Source: Microstegium vimineum
Taxonomy: Eukaryota > Streptophyta > Magnoliopsida > Poales > Poaceae
Assembly (NCBI GenBank): GCA_022036555.1
Contig: CM039140.1
Coordinates: 1,054,001 to 1,118,000, forward strand
Reading direction: 5' to 3'
DNA: 64,000 nucleotides
The notes under the pieces are model-generated. The model did not search any database. It worked only from the letters and a program-made list of their open reading frames with translations, and had not been told where the DNA came from. This document shows positions 1 to 11,500 of the stretch, in pieces (the stretch's first letter is position 1; each line of letters opens with the position of its first letter). The translations under genes and the position numbers were made by a program.

Positions 1-764
1 CGGTGACGACTGACGAGACGTCCCGTACGTCGGCACGCACGATCCTGAGTTCCGTCCTGGTCATGCATGATCCCCATCGGGAATTCGGAATGTCGCTCTC
101 GCGGAAGCGTAGCGGAACCACCCGCCGTGGTGCCCTTGCTCTAAATTAGGGATAATCCTGTCTCGTTTTGCCCTCGATCCATCGCCACCCGGGCCGAGGC
201 CGGCGTGATGCCCCCACACCACACCCTGCCACCCAACTAGATACTACGTACTACTCCTACAAAGCACCACCTTTACTTCACCGCGTCGAGCTCCATCGAT
301 TGCCATACGTGGCATGCCTAGCTAGGGTGCAGTGGGTGAACGAACACTGAACAACAGGCTCACCGAAGAAGGGCGAGAGGCAGGTACAGACAAATATATG
401 GCACACGTTAACGTCTATCACCACGACCCTTTGCCCCCCTGCCGGAGTATTCTGTTTTTGTTTACGCTAGCTGCTCACACTGCTAGTGTGTACGTAGTGT
501 CATTCCTCGTATCCGTTTGTTGTAGGAGCATAAATCTGGGGCATGGTCCACAGTCCACACGACAATGATTTGCGTCTGGACAGAACCGAGTGCTGTTCAA
601 CTGCGCCTGCCTAGCTAGGGCCGGTTACACGAAGAAAGCGACCTCATCACACCATGGAGGCGACGGATTGGTGCGCCCGTTCGCCCCCACCACGTGTGTG
701 TCTATATTTAGTTGCAGTTGTTTCTTCTTGTCGACCTAAAACCCAAAAATTAGCACCATACTAG

Positions 765-1201
765 CAGTGGCGGAGCCAAGATTAAAATCTACGTGTGACG
801 AACCTATCACTACTCGTTTATATATAAAAAATATAATCATAGAATATACAAAAATATAATCATAGGATATACTAAAATTTACAGAGTTCTTGGTTGAACT
901 CTGTGATTATATCATGACCTTTTTCTAATTATATCATGACGTCACGATTCAGTCACAAAACCACATGTCACAACTTGGCCTAATAGGTTGGCTGCCTGGC
1001 CGAAAAGGCCAATACGTTGAAGGCCCAAGACCCCAAGTGGAACGACGCGCCGCACAGGCGGACGGACTTCGCCTTCGTCTTTGACAGTTCGACGAACTGC
1101 TCCATAGCCATGGCGCTTGCTGGGGGCAGTACTGCTGGGGGTCGCCGCCGGCGATGGTATGGCGGCCGGCGTACCTCGCCATATTGGTGGCTCCGCCACT
1201 G
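765..1201. mobile_element. hAT-type MITE with 8-bp target duplication
   Basis: The ends form terminal inverted repeats: CAGTGGCGGAGCCAAG at the left, and the complement of its first 13 bases (CAGTGGCGGAGCC) at the right end. The flanks are catactag (757-764) and cataccag (1202-1209), an 8-bp target duplication with 7 of 8 matching, as expected for hAT transposition. At 437 bp with no transposase it is non-autonomous. A second copy of the left terminus (CAGTGGCGGAGC) starts at 18714. Confidence 0.8.
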
Positions 1202-1656
1202 CATACCAGTACGTACCTCCGCGGTGACATTGCTCGATCGTCCAATGCCGCAATACCACCATGACAAGCTGCGCGCGTCGCACTCTTCCGGCCATTTTCC
1301 CCCTTACAATTCATTTTAAATTGAAGAGTACTCAATCTCACTGGAGCATCCCGTGACACAGTGTTCCTCTTCATCATGAACTCACACATTACATTATTGT
1401 AGCACCATTTCTCAACATTCTCCTTTTGAATTAAATTTTCCAGCTATCCATGTTGAATTTAAGAGTAATCAATCATCAGAGCATCCAGAGTTATCAAGAA
1501 GAAAACACACGTACCACGTCATATGGTCCACATCATAAAAGCGATGTTGACACAAATCTAATTCTACATCCAAAGAGTTAGAACACTCGGTTCGCACTAA
1601 TATCACCTTCCCCTAACCTCGGCCAAACCAATTTTAGAATGCGGTTTCCGCATTAA

Positions 1657-1913
1657 GGCCCCGTTTGGTTGGGTTCCTACCGGCTCCAGCTTCTCTGATA
1701 CATTCACGGTTGATACACTGTTCACAAGAGATATTTTTCTCTATCCTCTCCGCTCCTCTCAAAGAGCCGGTGGAAGCAGGTAAAGCTAAAAAAATTAGCT
1801 TCTCCTACTCTCATTGACTCTATGAGAGAGAAAAAAACGGCTTATGTGAATAGTGTTTAAATAATGAATGCGTCAGAGAAGCTAGAGCTGGTAGAAACCT
1901 GCCAAACGGAGTC
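1657..1913. mobile_element. Tourist-like (PIF/Harbinger) MITE
   Basis: The termini are GGCCCCGTTTGG and CCAAACGGAGTC, inverted repeats with 10 of 12 matches, flanked by TAA on both sides (1654-1656 and 1914-1916), the usual Harbinger target duplication. The reverse-complement copies in the right arm lack it: near 16356-16364 the corresponding sequence is continuous with a single TAA, so an empty site is present in the same window. Confidence 0.82.
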
Positions 1914-2530
1914 TAACCTGAAAAAAAAACTAAGAACAATGAAAAGAACATAAGTGACAGCTTCATTTGAAGAACGGTTTCATCTTTAACTCGTTTGGAG
2001 AAAAAAAACAACTCTAATTGACATCTAAATCCGTTAGAGAAGCTAAAATCCGGTCGAGCGATTCTGCTGCTTTAGGGGGAGCGGGTAACTAAGATCTTTT
2101 TCCGTGACTGATCGACAAACAAAGGAAGAAGAAATTCCGCTGACTCATGTGTGCTAGCTGTCTTGCGGCGGAATATACATGAACTCGGACACGGTCTACC
2201 GATAATGACATGAGATCATGAGATGGCTCTGAAGAAACATCTAGACTTAAGACTACTGTACGGTTGTTCAGCTGCCTCTGATGGATGCATTGCGTTGCAT
2301 GCGAAAACGACGGTAATCGGCCGGTGCCCAACACGTACACACGCATAGGAAAAGCCGAAAAGGCGCGGGCCGGGAGGAGACGAGACGACGACCACTCGAC
2401 GCGGATAGGCCGCGTTTCCGCCTCTTGTGTTCCTGCGGCCTGCGGGAAATGAAAAAAACAGTTGTGTACCGGTGGATGTTTCCGTCTCGTCCCTCTTTTG
2501 AGATCAAGGCTGGCTCGGCTCATTCGTTCG

Positions 2531-3339
2531 TTTAAAACAAACGCTTAAATTTTACAGCATCCGATTCCGACCATACGAGATAGTAGTAGTAGATGCAGTA
2601 ACAAGGAACACGTTGCCGGAAGAACGGGAGAGCAACCCACACTCTAGCTCGAGCCACCTCACTAGGCCAATACCACTACGACTTCAGTACATTAAAAAAC
2701 GAAAATAAAATAATAGCACCATTAAATCAAAAAAAAATCTAAAAATATAAGCACATATGAAGCCGTACGTTTCCGGTTAACATACATGGTACTGTACATA
2801 GCATCGTCTCCTTCTTCATTTTTCCAACAAAAAAAAACTGCTAATATCTAAACCAGGGGCGTTGGCTTGATAAAATTGCTAAAATGGCCGGAGTATAGCA
2901 TTGGCTTAATAAAACTGCTCCTAGAAAACTACCGATTTAGATTTCCATAGGTGGTTGACATAAAAACCAACCTATACAAATATTTACTTTTTATGTTAAT
3001 CGCCTCTGAAAATAAGTGTGTTTATTTTGCAAATACTCTATGCCATTTTTTAAACAAACAACAAAAAATTAATTGAGTTTTAGCAAGGTATCTCACTATC
3101 GATGAACATATCGCCTAGCATTAATAAAATAACAATATTGCACTACAACATAAGACGATTTTTAGAGTCAATAAAAAATGATTTTTATCCGTGCTTTTCA
3201 AAACCTCTACTACAAGAACACTAAACATAGAAATAAAGATATTTTCATGATCGATTTGGTAACAACCTCTAAAAATTGAGGTCAAAATAGTTAAATCGAG
3301 ATGTAAAAAATATTTTTTTTAACAAGATGAGTGATTAAA
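2531..3339. other. AT-rich intergenic spacer, no gene seen
   Basis: Mostly A/T-rich sequence with short imperfect duplications, for example two related copies of a ttggcttgataaaa-type stretch near 2868 and 2904. No open frame of plausible coding content or recognised element end was seen before the Helitron start. Confidence 0.5.
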
Positions 3340-4780
3340 TCTCTACTATAATTGAATTCTTCAAATAAATCTAGGTCTACCCACACGAACGTCTCCCGCT
3401 GAGGGATCCCATCTTCGTGCACCCAGAAAATTACACACAAGATATTTCTTTTATTAAAATTAAGGACTCACGGAACATCGACATCAGGGCTGACAGATGA
3501 TGTTTGTCCCAGGCCTCTCACCCTCGGCTAGCACCCCACGCCCGCGCATGTAGGCCCCTCGTTCCTTCCATTCGCCCTGGGATCGAAGTTTTGCGCCGAC
3601 ATGTGGGCCTAGCTTTGACGAGTGCTTCCATCCACCCCCATTCACGCCGCCGTCTCGCGAACCACCGCTTCGCCGCCGTCACATGTACCTTCTCTACAGG
3701 CTTCACCGCTCCCCAACCGATCCAAGTTGACACACACCTCCAGCTCAGCCCACGCGAGCAAGATATGGAGGAGTATCAAGTCCCGATGGCAGCACGACCA
3801 GATCCGCCTCCTCAGCCGGCGCAGATGACGCGACATTGACCGTAGTGCAGATGCTCCCCGACGGTGTCGCTGACAATGAGGAGCGGTGGCTCGCCGAGGG
3901 CATCGCCGGTATACAGCAGAATGCCTTCTACGACACAGATCCTTGCACGACCCTCTCCCATGGACGCCGTCACCATGCGGTTCTCGCCATCTGCTCGGCG
4001 TCGCCAGTTTCCATCGCCTAGGTACATTGTCCTCGCCCCTGCCTACCTGCCGCCTTGCCCGGCTGCGCCCTCTTCCTACTCCTCTCTTAAATCGCTCTCT
4101 TCTCTACAGCCTTTGCCTTTCATGTTGGTGGATCGATTGCCGCTGGAAACCCATCTGTACCCGATGCAGGTTGATAATCTGAAAATGGAACTGAATTTTA
4201 CAGGTTGTTTATTTGCATATTTTTCTGAAGAATGAACCGTTAGCAATTAGCAAGGCTAGGTCAGGCTGTGGCGGGGCGTGCGGTGGGGGGTTTCAAAGCT
4301 GATGATGATGCACACGGAGTTCATGCACCTCTGCCGGTAAATCCAACTGCTTGGACAAAGGGTTAGGCTGCTGTCATACAAATGGTGTGTCTTGTTTTTT
4401 GCCACATGGTTTTCAGTATTAGTGATTGATCCATTTAATGCCTCATATCTTGAGATTAAGGTTAAGTTATTGAATTTGATATTGTTTTGTACAAAAAATG
4501 AAATTGGGAGAATTTTAGAATAGAAAGTGAGTATTCGAAAAAACTGCAAGAAAATGTATGCTTTCAGGAATTTTAGTTTAATATTTTTTGAATAAAATAT
4601 ATTGTTTGGGGAATTAGTCAAGTGATTATATACCCTTCCCATAATTAGAGTCATAACTTGACAAAAGCTATGATGCTAAGATTTGTAAAGTAAGGGTCAA
4701 TATCCTTTTGTTGAAATTCAGTTGAACAAGAAATAGTCTCTATCGTACAGGCTCCTGTTTATTTGATACAGAATGTTGTC

Positions 4781-4806
4781 ATAGCATTAGCACGGGCACT
4801 GTACTA
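4781..4806 (+). other. Internal Helitron-like 3' terminus
   Basis: The sequence atagcattagcacgggcact followed by gtacta closely resembles the 3' terminus at 7424-7447 and the general grass Helitron end (a GCACGGGCA-type block before CTAG). The final tetranucleotide is not a perfect CTRR, so it may be a decayed end of an older nested Helitron. Confidence 0.4.
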
Positions 4807-5441
4807 TTGATATAGTTGTTATCTCCAGATATTAGATAAAGTAACATGGATTTTGCCCATAAGGATTTTCCATTTGCTTCTACAGGACAGAGTTATTATC
4901 TATCACAAATGGCCTATAGAGATCACTGCCTTGACCCACAACTTCCGGATTTTCAACATGATACAATATATGAGGTATGTGCAGAACACAATATATTCAT
5001 GGATTTCAAAGCGAGGTTCAAGCAAGAGCTATTTGGCATTCAACTCCTTTATTTATTATTTTTGTTTTTTTAATGTCATAATTCCATAAACATCAGTCTA
5101 TTTTAAGGATAGTTCTGTTAGTTTTTTCCCTAATAACTCAAATCATGCTATGTAATAACATCAACCTATTTTAAGATTTATTTATATGTGCAATATTTGT
5201 CAACTGAATACGTGTAGTTTTGTTTTTCAGTGAACTGATCCATGCTATGGAAAAACATTAACTAGCAAATGCTCTATATGTTTTTTAATTATTACTGAAT
5301 CATGCTAATGTTCTGTTTTCAAAACCATGCTAACTGAAACATGCTCTTTTTAGTATGTGCAGCATTTGTTAACAGCACTTGTAAGCATTCCTGCTGTAAT
5401 GTAAAACTGAAAGTTTTGGTTTCCATATGGTTGTTTTGCAG

Positions 5442-5530
5442 AACCTGTTGGTCAGGGTATCGCCAATGCAGTTGGGTTGACACTTGCTGAGAAACATCCG
5501 TGCATCTACAGACCTAGCTTTAATCGTCAA
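5442..5530 (+). pseudogene. Transketolase exon fragment
   Basis: Preceded by an intact splice acceptor (ttgttttgcag, ending 5441). Read from 5444 it gives PVGQGIANAVGLTLAEKH, which matches the thiamine-diphosphate-binding region of plant transketolase (family motif GQGIANAVG). After the histidine the match fades and the frame runs to a stop. The rest of the approximately 700-residue enzyme is absent, so this is a captured, non-functional fragment. It is joined directly, without an intron, to the arginyl-tRNA synthetase fragment that follows. Confidence 0.8.
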
Positions 5531-5532
5531 GT

Positions 5533-5681
5533 GAAGTGCTGGAGGAATTAAATAACAAAGGCTTCATCAAGGAGAATGAGGGTGTCTGAGTTATATTTAT
5601 TCAAGATTATCAAATTCCTTTGATAGTGGTTAAGATTGATAGCGGCTTCAACTATGCCTCAACAGACCTAGCTGCTCTCTG
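5533..5681 (+). pseudogene. Arginyl-tRNA synthetase exon fragment
   Basis: Read from 5533 it gives EVLEELNNKGFIKENEGV, then a TGA stop, then VIFIQDYQIPLIVVK and DSGFNYASTDLAALW. The last block is the strongly conserved class Ia arginyl-tRNA synthetase catalytic-domain region (NYASTDLAALW). It ends at a canonical donor, CTCTG then gtaagt (5682). The in-frame stop and the absence of the other exons make it a pseudogene fragment. It is in a different frame from the upstream transketolase piece, so no fused protein would result. Confidence 0.82.
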
Positions 5682-5854
5682 GTAAGTGCTTGTGCCTTTT
5701 TTAGATGAAATGTCTTGTGCCTTTTTTAGATGAAATGTTTGTGCTTTTCAGGGTTCATTCAGTTGTTCTCTATTGAAGCAAACAAAGTGTATTTACGTAA
5801 TTGATGCTTCTACTTCTCTTATGTCACTTCATCTACTAATGGGGACTCTGCTCA

Positions 5855-7423
5855 TCCTGAGAAGATGAGTTTTCAGTGGTAGCGCCAGGGCATGTATTTG
5901 TTGTCCAAAGTCGCCGTTATGCTGATAGTCTCAACTGGGACTCCGGGAGAGCGAAGGCATGCTGGCCAACATCGATGCAGGTTGTCGCGGAGGGTGACAG
6001 GCAAGAAGTCGGATGAGTTATTGGTGTGCAAGGTTCTCTTTTCGCTGATCCACATCGTCTTCGCCAACCTGCATGATGCCTTCCTCGCTCCTTGGTTTAA
6101 GCCCCTCGCGCTCTTCCCCACCTACCGCTTGTCATTGCCACCCAATGCGTGCACTTCGACCAGGTATGTACCTAATCCGGGTACCCCCAAACCCCTCGGT
6201 TGCTGGCAGTCATCTTCCTGTTTTGTCTCTCTACTCTTGCTGTTTTTCAATCACTGGTGGTTCAAATCGAATAGGAGAACACAAATTATCAGTAGGACAC
6301 ATTGTTGCATACCGGCTTTGGATAGAGTGGGTGCGAGCAAGGACGAACATATGTGTGCTGAATATATACAATGATTTCAGTTAACTCAGTCCTACGTACA
6401 ATTAGAAATTTCTCAAATAACAAAAATTGTTGTTCAGTTCATACATAACAACACCAAGATGAATGTGAAACTTTGTCAGACACATCTAATACAATGTCAG
6501 ACACATCTAATACAAGTGAAAGCACTGTCCACTTCAAAATAGAGAACAAGTTTCTTCTTATTATTACTGTGAAAAATAGAGGATAGTGTTCTCAGCAGAA
6601 CAGTGCACCAAGATTTTTTTTTCCAGAAATATAATATCAATGTTTCTTATTCTGTAAAACAACTGAAATGAATTCTTAAATAGCTTGGTCACCACTCACC
6701 ACTAAGATAACACGAGTTAAATCTGCAAGGGCAACCTTTTAGGTAACAGATCAGTTAACATTTGGCATCGCGAAATTTGATGTCATCGTGGATGAGCTAT
6801 ATGAATGCATAGTTACATAGGCAAAACTACAGAGACAAATCTATTTGGTTTCAGTCGTATCTTTCCACCACAACAAAACAACCTCTTGTTTCAAGGAATA
6901 CCAATCTAAAATTTCTGAACACCCTCTCATGGTTTCAGATTAAACTTATACTCTGGCCATCTAGAGTGGTAGAGCACTTTTCTGTTTCACATGGTAAGAC
7001 CATAAGAGTGGTAGCACTCTGCATGATGGATGCTTGCTTTTGTTGGTCTTTTTCGAGGTTCGCTTCTTTATCTTTAAATAATCATCTACTAAAGTTTATA
7101 CAAGATCTTTGGAGGTAAACAAACAGATGCCCAATCAGTTCTTTTTTAAAAGGACATTTTGAGTTTGTTTATTCATCTATTGGTCTCTTAATTTCTGGAT
7201 TTTAATACCTTTTCTTATTCCTATATTGCTTCTATCAATTTTTCCAGGCTCATGAGGGGCAGCCAGTGTCTGCATGGTCACCAGAGGGAGGGGCATGCAG
7301 CTGTTGTCAATAATAAATTGGTTCAATACAAAAGTGTTTCATCTATTGTATATAGATTCAAATACAACTATGTAAAAAGTTAAACTCTGCAAAAATAAAT
7401 TGGTTGTTTTTTATAAAACCGTA
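5855..7423. other. Helitron interior, unidentified
   Basis: The first 320 bases (5855-6175) are GC-richer and end at a possible donor (ccag then gtatgt at about 6162), so they may be another captured exon that I cannot identify. The rest is AT-rich, with a short direct duplication around 6476-6520 (gtcagacacatctaatacaa twice). No intact coding sequence. Confidence 0.4.
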
Positions 7424-8296
7424 GCGTTAGCACGGACATTATACTAGTTTAAGATAATAAAAAAGTTAAATGAAAGAAGTACCCTGTTGGACGAGGAAGC
7501 CCATGAATTGGCTACTGCCGTTGTCGAATAACCCAAAATAAAAAGGTGAGGCTACTACCAGCGGCACGTCTGCCAAATTTGGCAAAAAATTGTTTCAGGT
7601 GTAGGGTCGCCTTCTCGAACTCTCCAACTCAAGCATTTCCGAGCGGTTGGTTTAAAAGGCGTCCGATTTTCGTCGCCTGCGCCGCCGCGCCGTGGGTACT
7701 CCGGTCCCCCATCCGCAGCAACCGCCCGCGCAAACGCAAAGGGTCAAGTCAAAGGCCCTCGCCGATAAGCAAAGCAAAGGCAAGCAAACCTGCCCAGGTC
7801 AGCGCGCTGCGCAATCGCCGCCCTCCTGCCCTCGCCCAACGGCAACGAATCTACCTGCCGCCTTCCAGCATCATCACTTCATCAGTCATCACAGGCCGCC
7901 AGCATCAGATTCCCTACTAAACCCCCCTGTTGCGGTTTTCTATCCAGTCCAGATAATCACTCGCATTACTTTTCCACTACCACTACTCGGAGGCCCGACC
8001 CGACCGCCGCAGTCCCATTCATCCCTCTTTCCTCCCCCACCACCAGCGAATGATTTTGATGGAGTTGCAGTTTTCTGGACGGTGGTGATAACTACTCCTA
8101 CTCTTCCCCACCACCACCAGCAGCAGCTTCTCTGCAATTTTTACTCCCACAAAAGTGTCCCCCGAGTCTTCTCCCCTCCAACCTCCTGCCAACGGCACGC
8201 CTGTGTGTCACCAGGAGGCGGTCCTACTTCCCCTGTCTTCTCACGCCGCTTGCGGTTCTCCTCCTCACGGTTCCATCTCCGGATCCTCGAGTTTGG

Positions 8297-8317
8297 ATGG
8301 AACTGGAGACACGGTAG
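8297..8317 (+). promoter_or_regulatory. Possible upstream ORF 1 (6 codons)
   Basis: ATG at 8297 opens a six-codon frame (MELETR) closed by TAG at 8315-8317, upstream of the main start at 8544. It would act as a translational uORF only if it is in the mature leader. Confidence 0.3.
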
Positions 8318-8416
8318 AGGAGCGCGCAGTTCCCCTTTCCCCTCCCAACAAGGTATTCCTGGGTTGAGCTCTCTGCGGAATTGAGAATTCTGACAGGAAC
8401 CGGCTTGGAGGAAGGA

Positions 8417-8464
8417 ATGATCGAGAGGATTTCGGTTATCTGGAAATCTTTCGGTGGTTATTAA
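8417..8464 (+). promoter_or_regulatory. Possible upstream ORF 2 (15 codons)
   Basis: ATG at 8417 opens a 15-codon frame (MIERISVIWKSFGGY) ending TAA at 8462-8464, 79 bases before the main ATG. If the leader is unspliced, scanning ribosomes would meet it first, which could lower translation of the main frame. Confidence 0.3.
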
Positions 8465-8543
8465 GAGTCGGGAGCTTTGGATTGGAGGAAAATTCGAGTC
8501 TTTGGGCTCTGGGTTGGTCTGGACGAGGCCGAGGAAGTTGCCA

Positions 8544-11500
8544 ATGGAGCCGCCGACTGGGTTCTGGGCCTCGCTGTTGAGCTTCCTCAAGTTCTTGCCC
8601 TACTTCTCCGGCCTCCTCATCCTTGGCTTCATCAAAGGTGACTTGCTGTTCTGTCTCTTTCCTCTCTCTCTGCTCATTTCAATCCGCGCATTTAGTTCGA
8701 TTTCGATTGGTTGTAAAATGGGAGGGCTGTCGGCTGTGACTGTGAGCAACCATCGTGCAACCTCTGCCTTTAACAGGTTGCCTCTCTCGATTTCCCGTTT
8801 TGCTCCTACAGGGCTGCTTGATTCAGAGTTTCCTCCCTGTTCTTGGAGAGATTTGTTAGGATCATTTAATGATTGGTGGGCTGTCCTAATTTCTGTTAGG
8901 CTCTTCTTTGACTTGAACTAAACGTTCACACTGCGGCAGGATAAGTTTAAGTAATTGGAAATTCCCAGAGAACTAGAACCTATTGGGGGCTACACTCTGA
9001 AAATGTCCCTTTACCTGTTTTGTGTAAGATATATCGAATTTGTCATGCTTGTTGATGAATGAAAATTCAGTTATTTACTCATGTACTGCTGTCAGAATTG
9101 CAAGTGTCTGCAATCGAAAAGTTAATGCAATTTGTGAGATGAAGCAATGAAATTGACATATTACTACAGAAACAATGTCGGAATGACACATGGTACACAA
9201 TACACAATCCTCATTTCACAATATTTGATTGATTTGTCAGGTGTTTTGTTGTGCCCTTGGGCATGTCTGATTATGGCAATTGGAATATCTGCACTGATCC
9301 TGGGCTTATGGCCTATGCATCTGATTTGGACATACTACTGCATTATCAGGTACATGTCCTGCACTTCCATTTTTGGCAACTTCTCATTAAATTACTAACT
9401 GAAAGTGCTCACATTCTGTTTCCTCCATTTTCTTGAGGCAGAACAAAGCTGGTGGGGCCTGTAGTAAAGCTTCTGCTTCTTATTGCTGCTACTGCCGTCT
9501 TGATCGTATGGTTGATAATTGGCATCCCGGGAAGTGTACTTGCTGGACTAGTATATGGTTTTCTAGCACCCATAATGGCTACATTTGATGCAGTTGGAGA
9601 AGGCAAAGAAAAACCATTTGTTCACTGCTTTGTTGTAAGTTTTTCTTTGTATGAGTTGTTTATGCTTTGTCTATGTGGTCGTTTGTTAGCATATTTGTTA
9701 GACATAGCTTAGCTTACTATTCTGAACTTCAGGATGGAACATGGAGTACTATCACTGGAAGCTGTACAGTAGTCAGGGACGTGAAAGATTTGCTTTTCCA
9801 CTCCTATTTTTCAATTATGGATGACCTTCGTCTTCAGAAACCTCCTGATGGGGAGCCATATGAGATAAGGTCTGCATCCTGTTCACTGTTCTCTGTTTAT
9901 ATCTTTCACCTTTACACCTCAAGACCATAGACTTTTGTTGTTACTTTTTCCTCTTTTCTCCTTTTAGCATTAGGCCTTTAGCTTTAATGTGCAAGAGTCA
10001 CTCTTTATGCTTGACTTGAGAGAACATTTGCGAGAAAGCATGCATTCAGACATTCATTTTGGATAATATAATCCGCCATTCCAGTGCTTTGCATTCAGAC
10101 ATTCATCTGAAGAACAATGTAAAATAAACTAACATACATGACTTTCTTTTTCCCAGATTGCTTGATATTCCTGGTGCACTGATAGCGGCTGCGATTGGGC
10201 TTCTACTTGATGGAATAATGTTCACATTAATTGCCTTCTATAAGTGCCCTGTGATGCTTTTCAAAGGATGGAAACGGCTGATCCAGGATATGATTGGGAG
10301 AGAAGGGCCTTTCCTGGAGACGGCTTGTGTGCCATTTGCTGGTCTTGCTATTCTTCTTTGGCCATTTGCTGTAGTAGGAGCCGTCCTGGCATCCATACTC
10401 TCCAGTGTCCCTTTAGGTTCTTGTGGTGCAGTTGTAGCTTATCAGGTATGGTAAAATTCCCCCTTCTTTCAGTACACTGATGACAAACAATGCATACTTT
10501 CATCACATCATTTGTTGAGCAAGCACTGCCACCTTATGATAAAGTATTAGCTCATTTAACCTGTTGCTGTTGAAGTCATGAAGCTTGATCTTGTTCATGT
10601 CTCAGGAATCCTCCTTTATCATGGGACTTGCCTATGTGTTCTCGTCAGTGTCTATATTTGATGAATACACAAACGATGTTCTCGACATGGCACCTGGGTC
10701 TTGTTTTCCAAGGTAAATTAATACTGAATGCCTTTGGTTGTTATGGTAAACAATTCAAAATGCCTGGTGCTGACTTTTGAAATTTATAGATTTAAATATC
10801 GGAAGGGCAAAGATGAGTCTTCACACGGACACAGTGCTCCGTTATCCAGACCAGCCTCATTCAACAGGGAGAAGCAAGAAGGGAAAAGACCTCCTTCTCG
10901 TGTTACTTCATTTAAGAACAGCATTGATGAGTTCAATCCATTCAAGGTGATTCTTTTTCCTAAAATAGTCAGGCTGCAATGCCATTGCTTATTGCCACTC
11001 CAAATTCTGTAGACCTTCACTTTCTGTACAGTCCAATTGGCATAGTATATGCTTAGAATAGGTTACTCACTATTTAATACAAATTTTCAATAAAATGTTT
11101 TTGTACTGCTAATAATATGTAAACTTAAGAAGTCAGGGCATTATATAACTGAACGATACCGCTATGCAGTTGCTGGACCACCTATTCGTCGAATGCGGGA
11201 ACCAGGGGGAGGCTTTGGTTAGCAAAGGAGTGATAACAATGAAAGACATTGAAGAAACAAAGTCTGGCAAAGTTGGCAGCGGTGTTCTTAATGTTGGTTT
11301 ACCAGCATATGTTATCCTTAATGCCCTCCTTCGGTCTGCAAAAGCTGATTCTGTCGGGCTAATCTTAAGTACGTGCGCAACAAAATTAGGCTATCTCCCA
11401 CTTTAACTATTGTTACAGCTCTAGCTTCTTGACTTGCTTTGGAAAAATATGCAGGTGATGGCTCTGAGATTACATCTGACAATAGACCTAAAAATACCAT

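Larger units (their letters stand above)
1..2530. repeat. Left arm of a large inverted duplication
   Basis: Successive blocks of this segment reappear in reverse complement in 14214-17800. About 270-380 matches 17530-17660; 490-560 matches about 17110-17160; 1340-1440 matches about 16820-16920; 1450-1590 matches each of the three modules ending near 15250, 16020 and 16530; 1930-2090 matches about 14700-14850; 2150-2530 matches 14220-14560. Collinearity in inverted order makes one ancestral inverted duplication more likely than independent repeats. The arm probably continues left of the window. It is interrupted by a hAT MITE (765-1201) and a Tourist MITE (1657-1913). No convincing gene was found in it. 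Confidence 0.75.
3340..7447 (+). mobile_element. Candidate Helitron carrying gene fragments
   Basis: The left end reads TCTCTACTATAATTG immediately after an A (3339). The right end reads GCGTTAGCACGGACATTATA then CTAG, followed by T (7448). This fits the Helitron rule: 5' TC, 3' CTRR, insertion between A and T, no target duplication. A short hairpin-capable CCGT...ACGG lies just before the 3' end (about 7419-7435). The 4.1 kb interior holds fragments of unrelated host genes (transketolase and arginyl-tRNA synthetase), typical of grass Helitrons. No Rep/helicase was found, so it would be non-autonomous. The 5' boundary is less certain than the 3' one. Confidence 0.6.
7448..8543 (+). promoter_or_regulatory. 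Promoter and GC/CT-rich 5' leader of the At3g27390-like gene
   Basis: Between the Helitron end and the start codon the sequence becomes GC- and CT-rich from about 7600, typical of a grass gene 5' region. I see no clear TATA box. Open frames here (for example 7692-8384) are proline-rich and low-complexity and are probably not translated proteins. The leader may be spliced; this cannot be settled from sequence alone. Confidence 0.45.

Noticed and set aside
7692..8384. 230-codon open frame upstream of the membrane-protein gene
   Set aside because: Pro/Gln/His-rich translation of a CT-rich leader with no recognised domain; overlapping frames on both strands.
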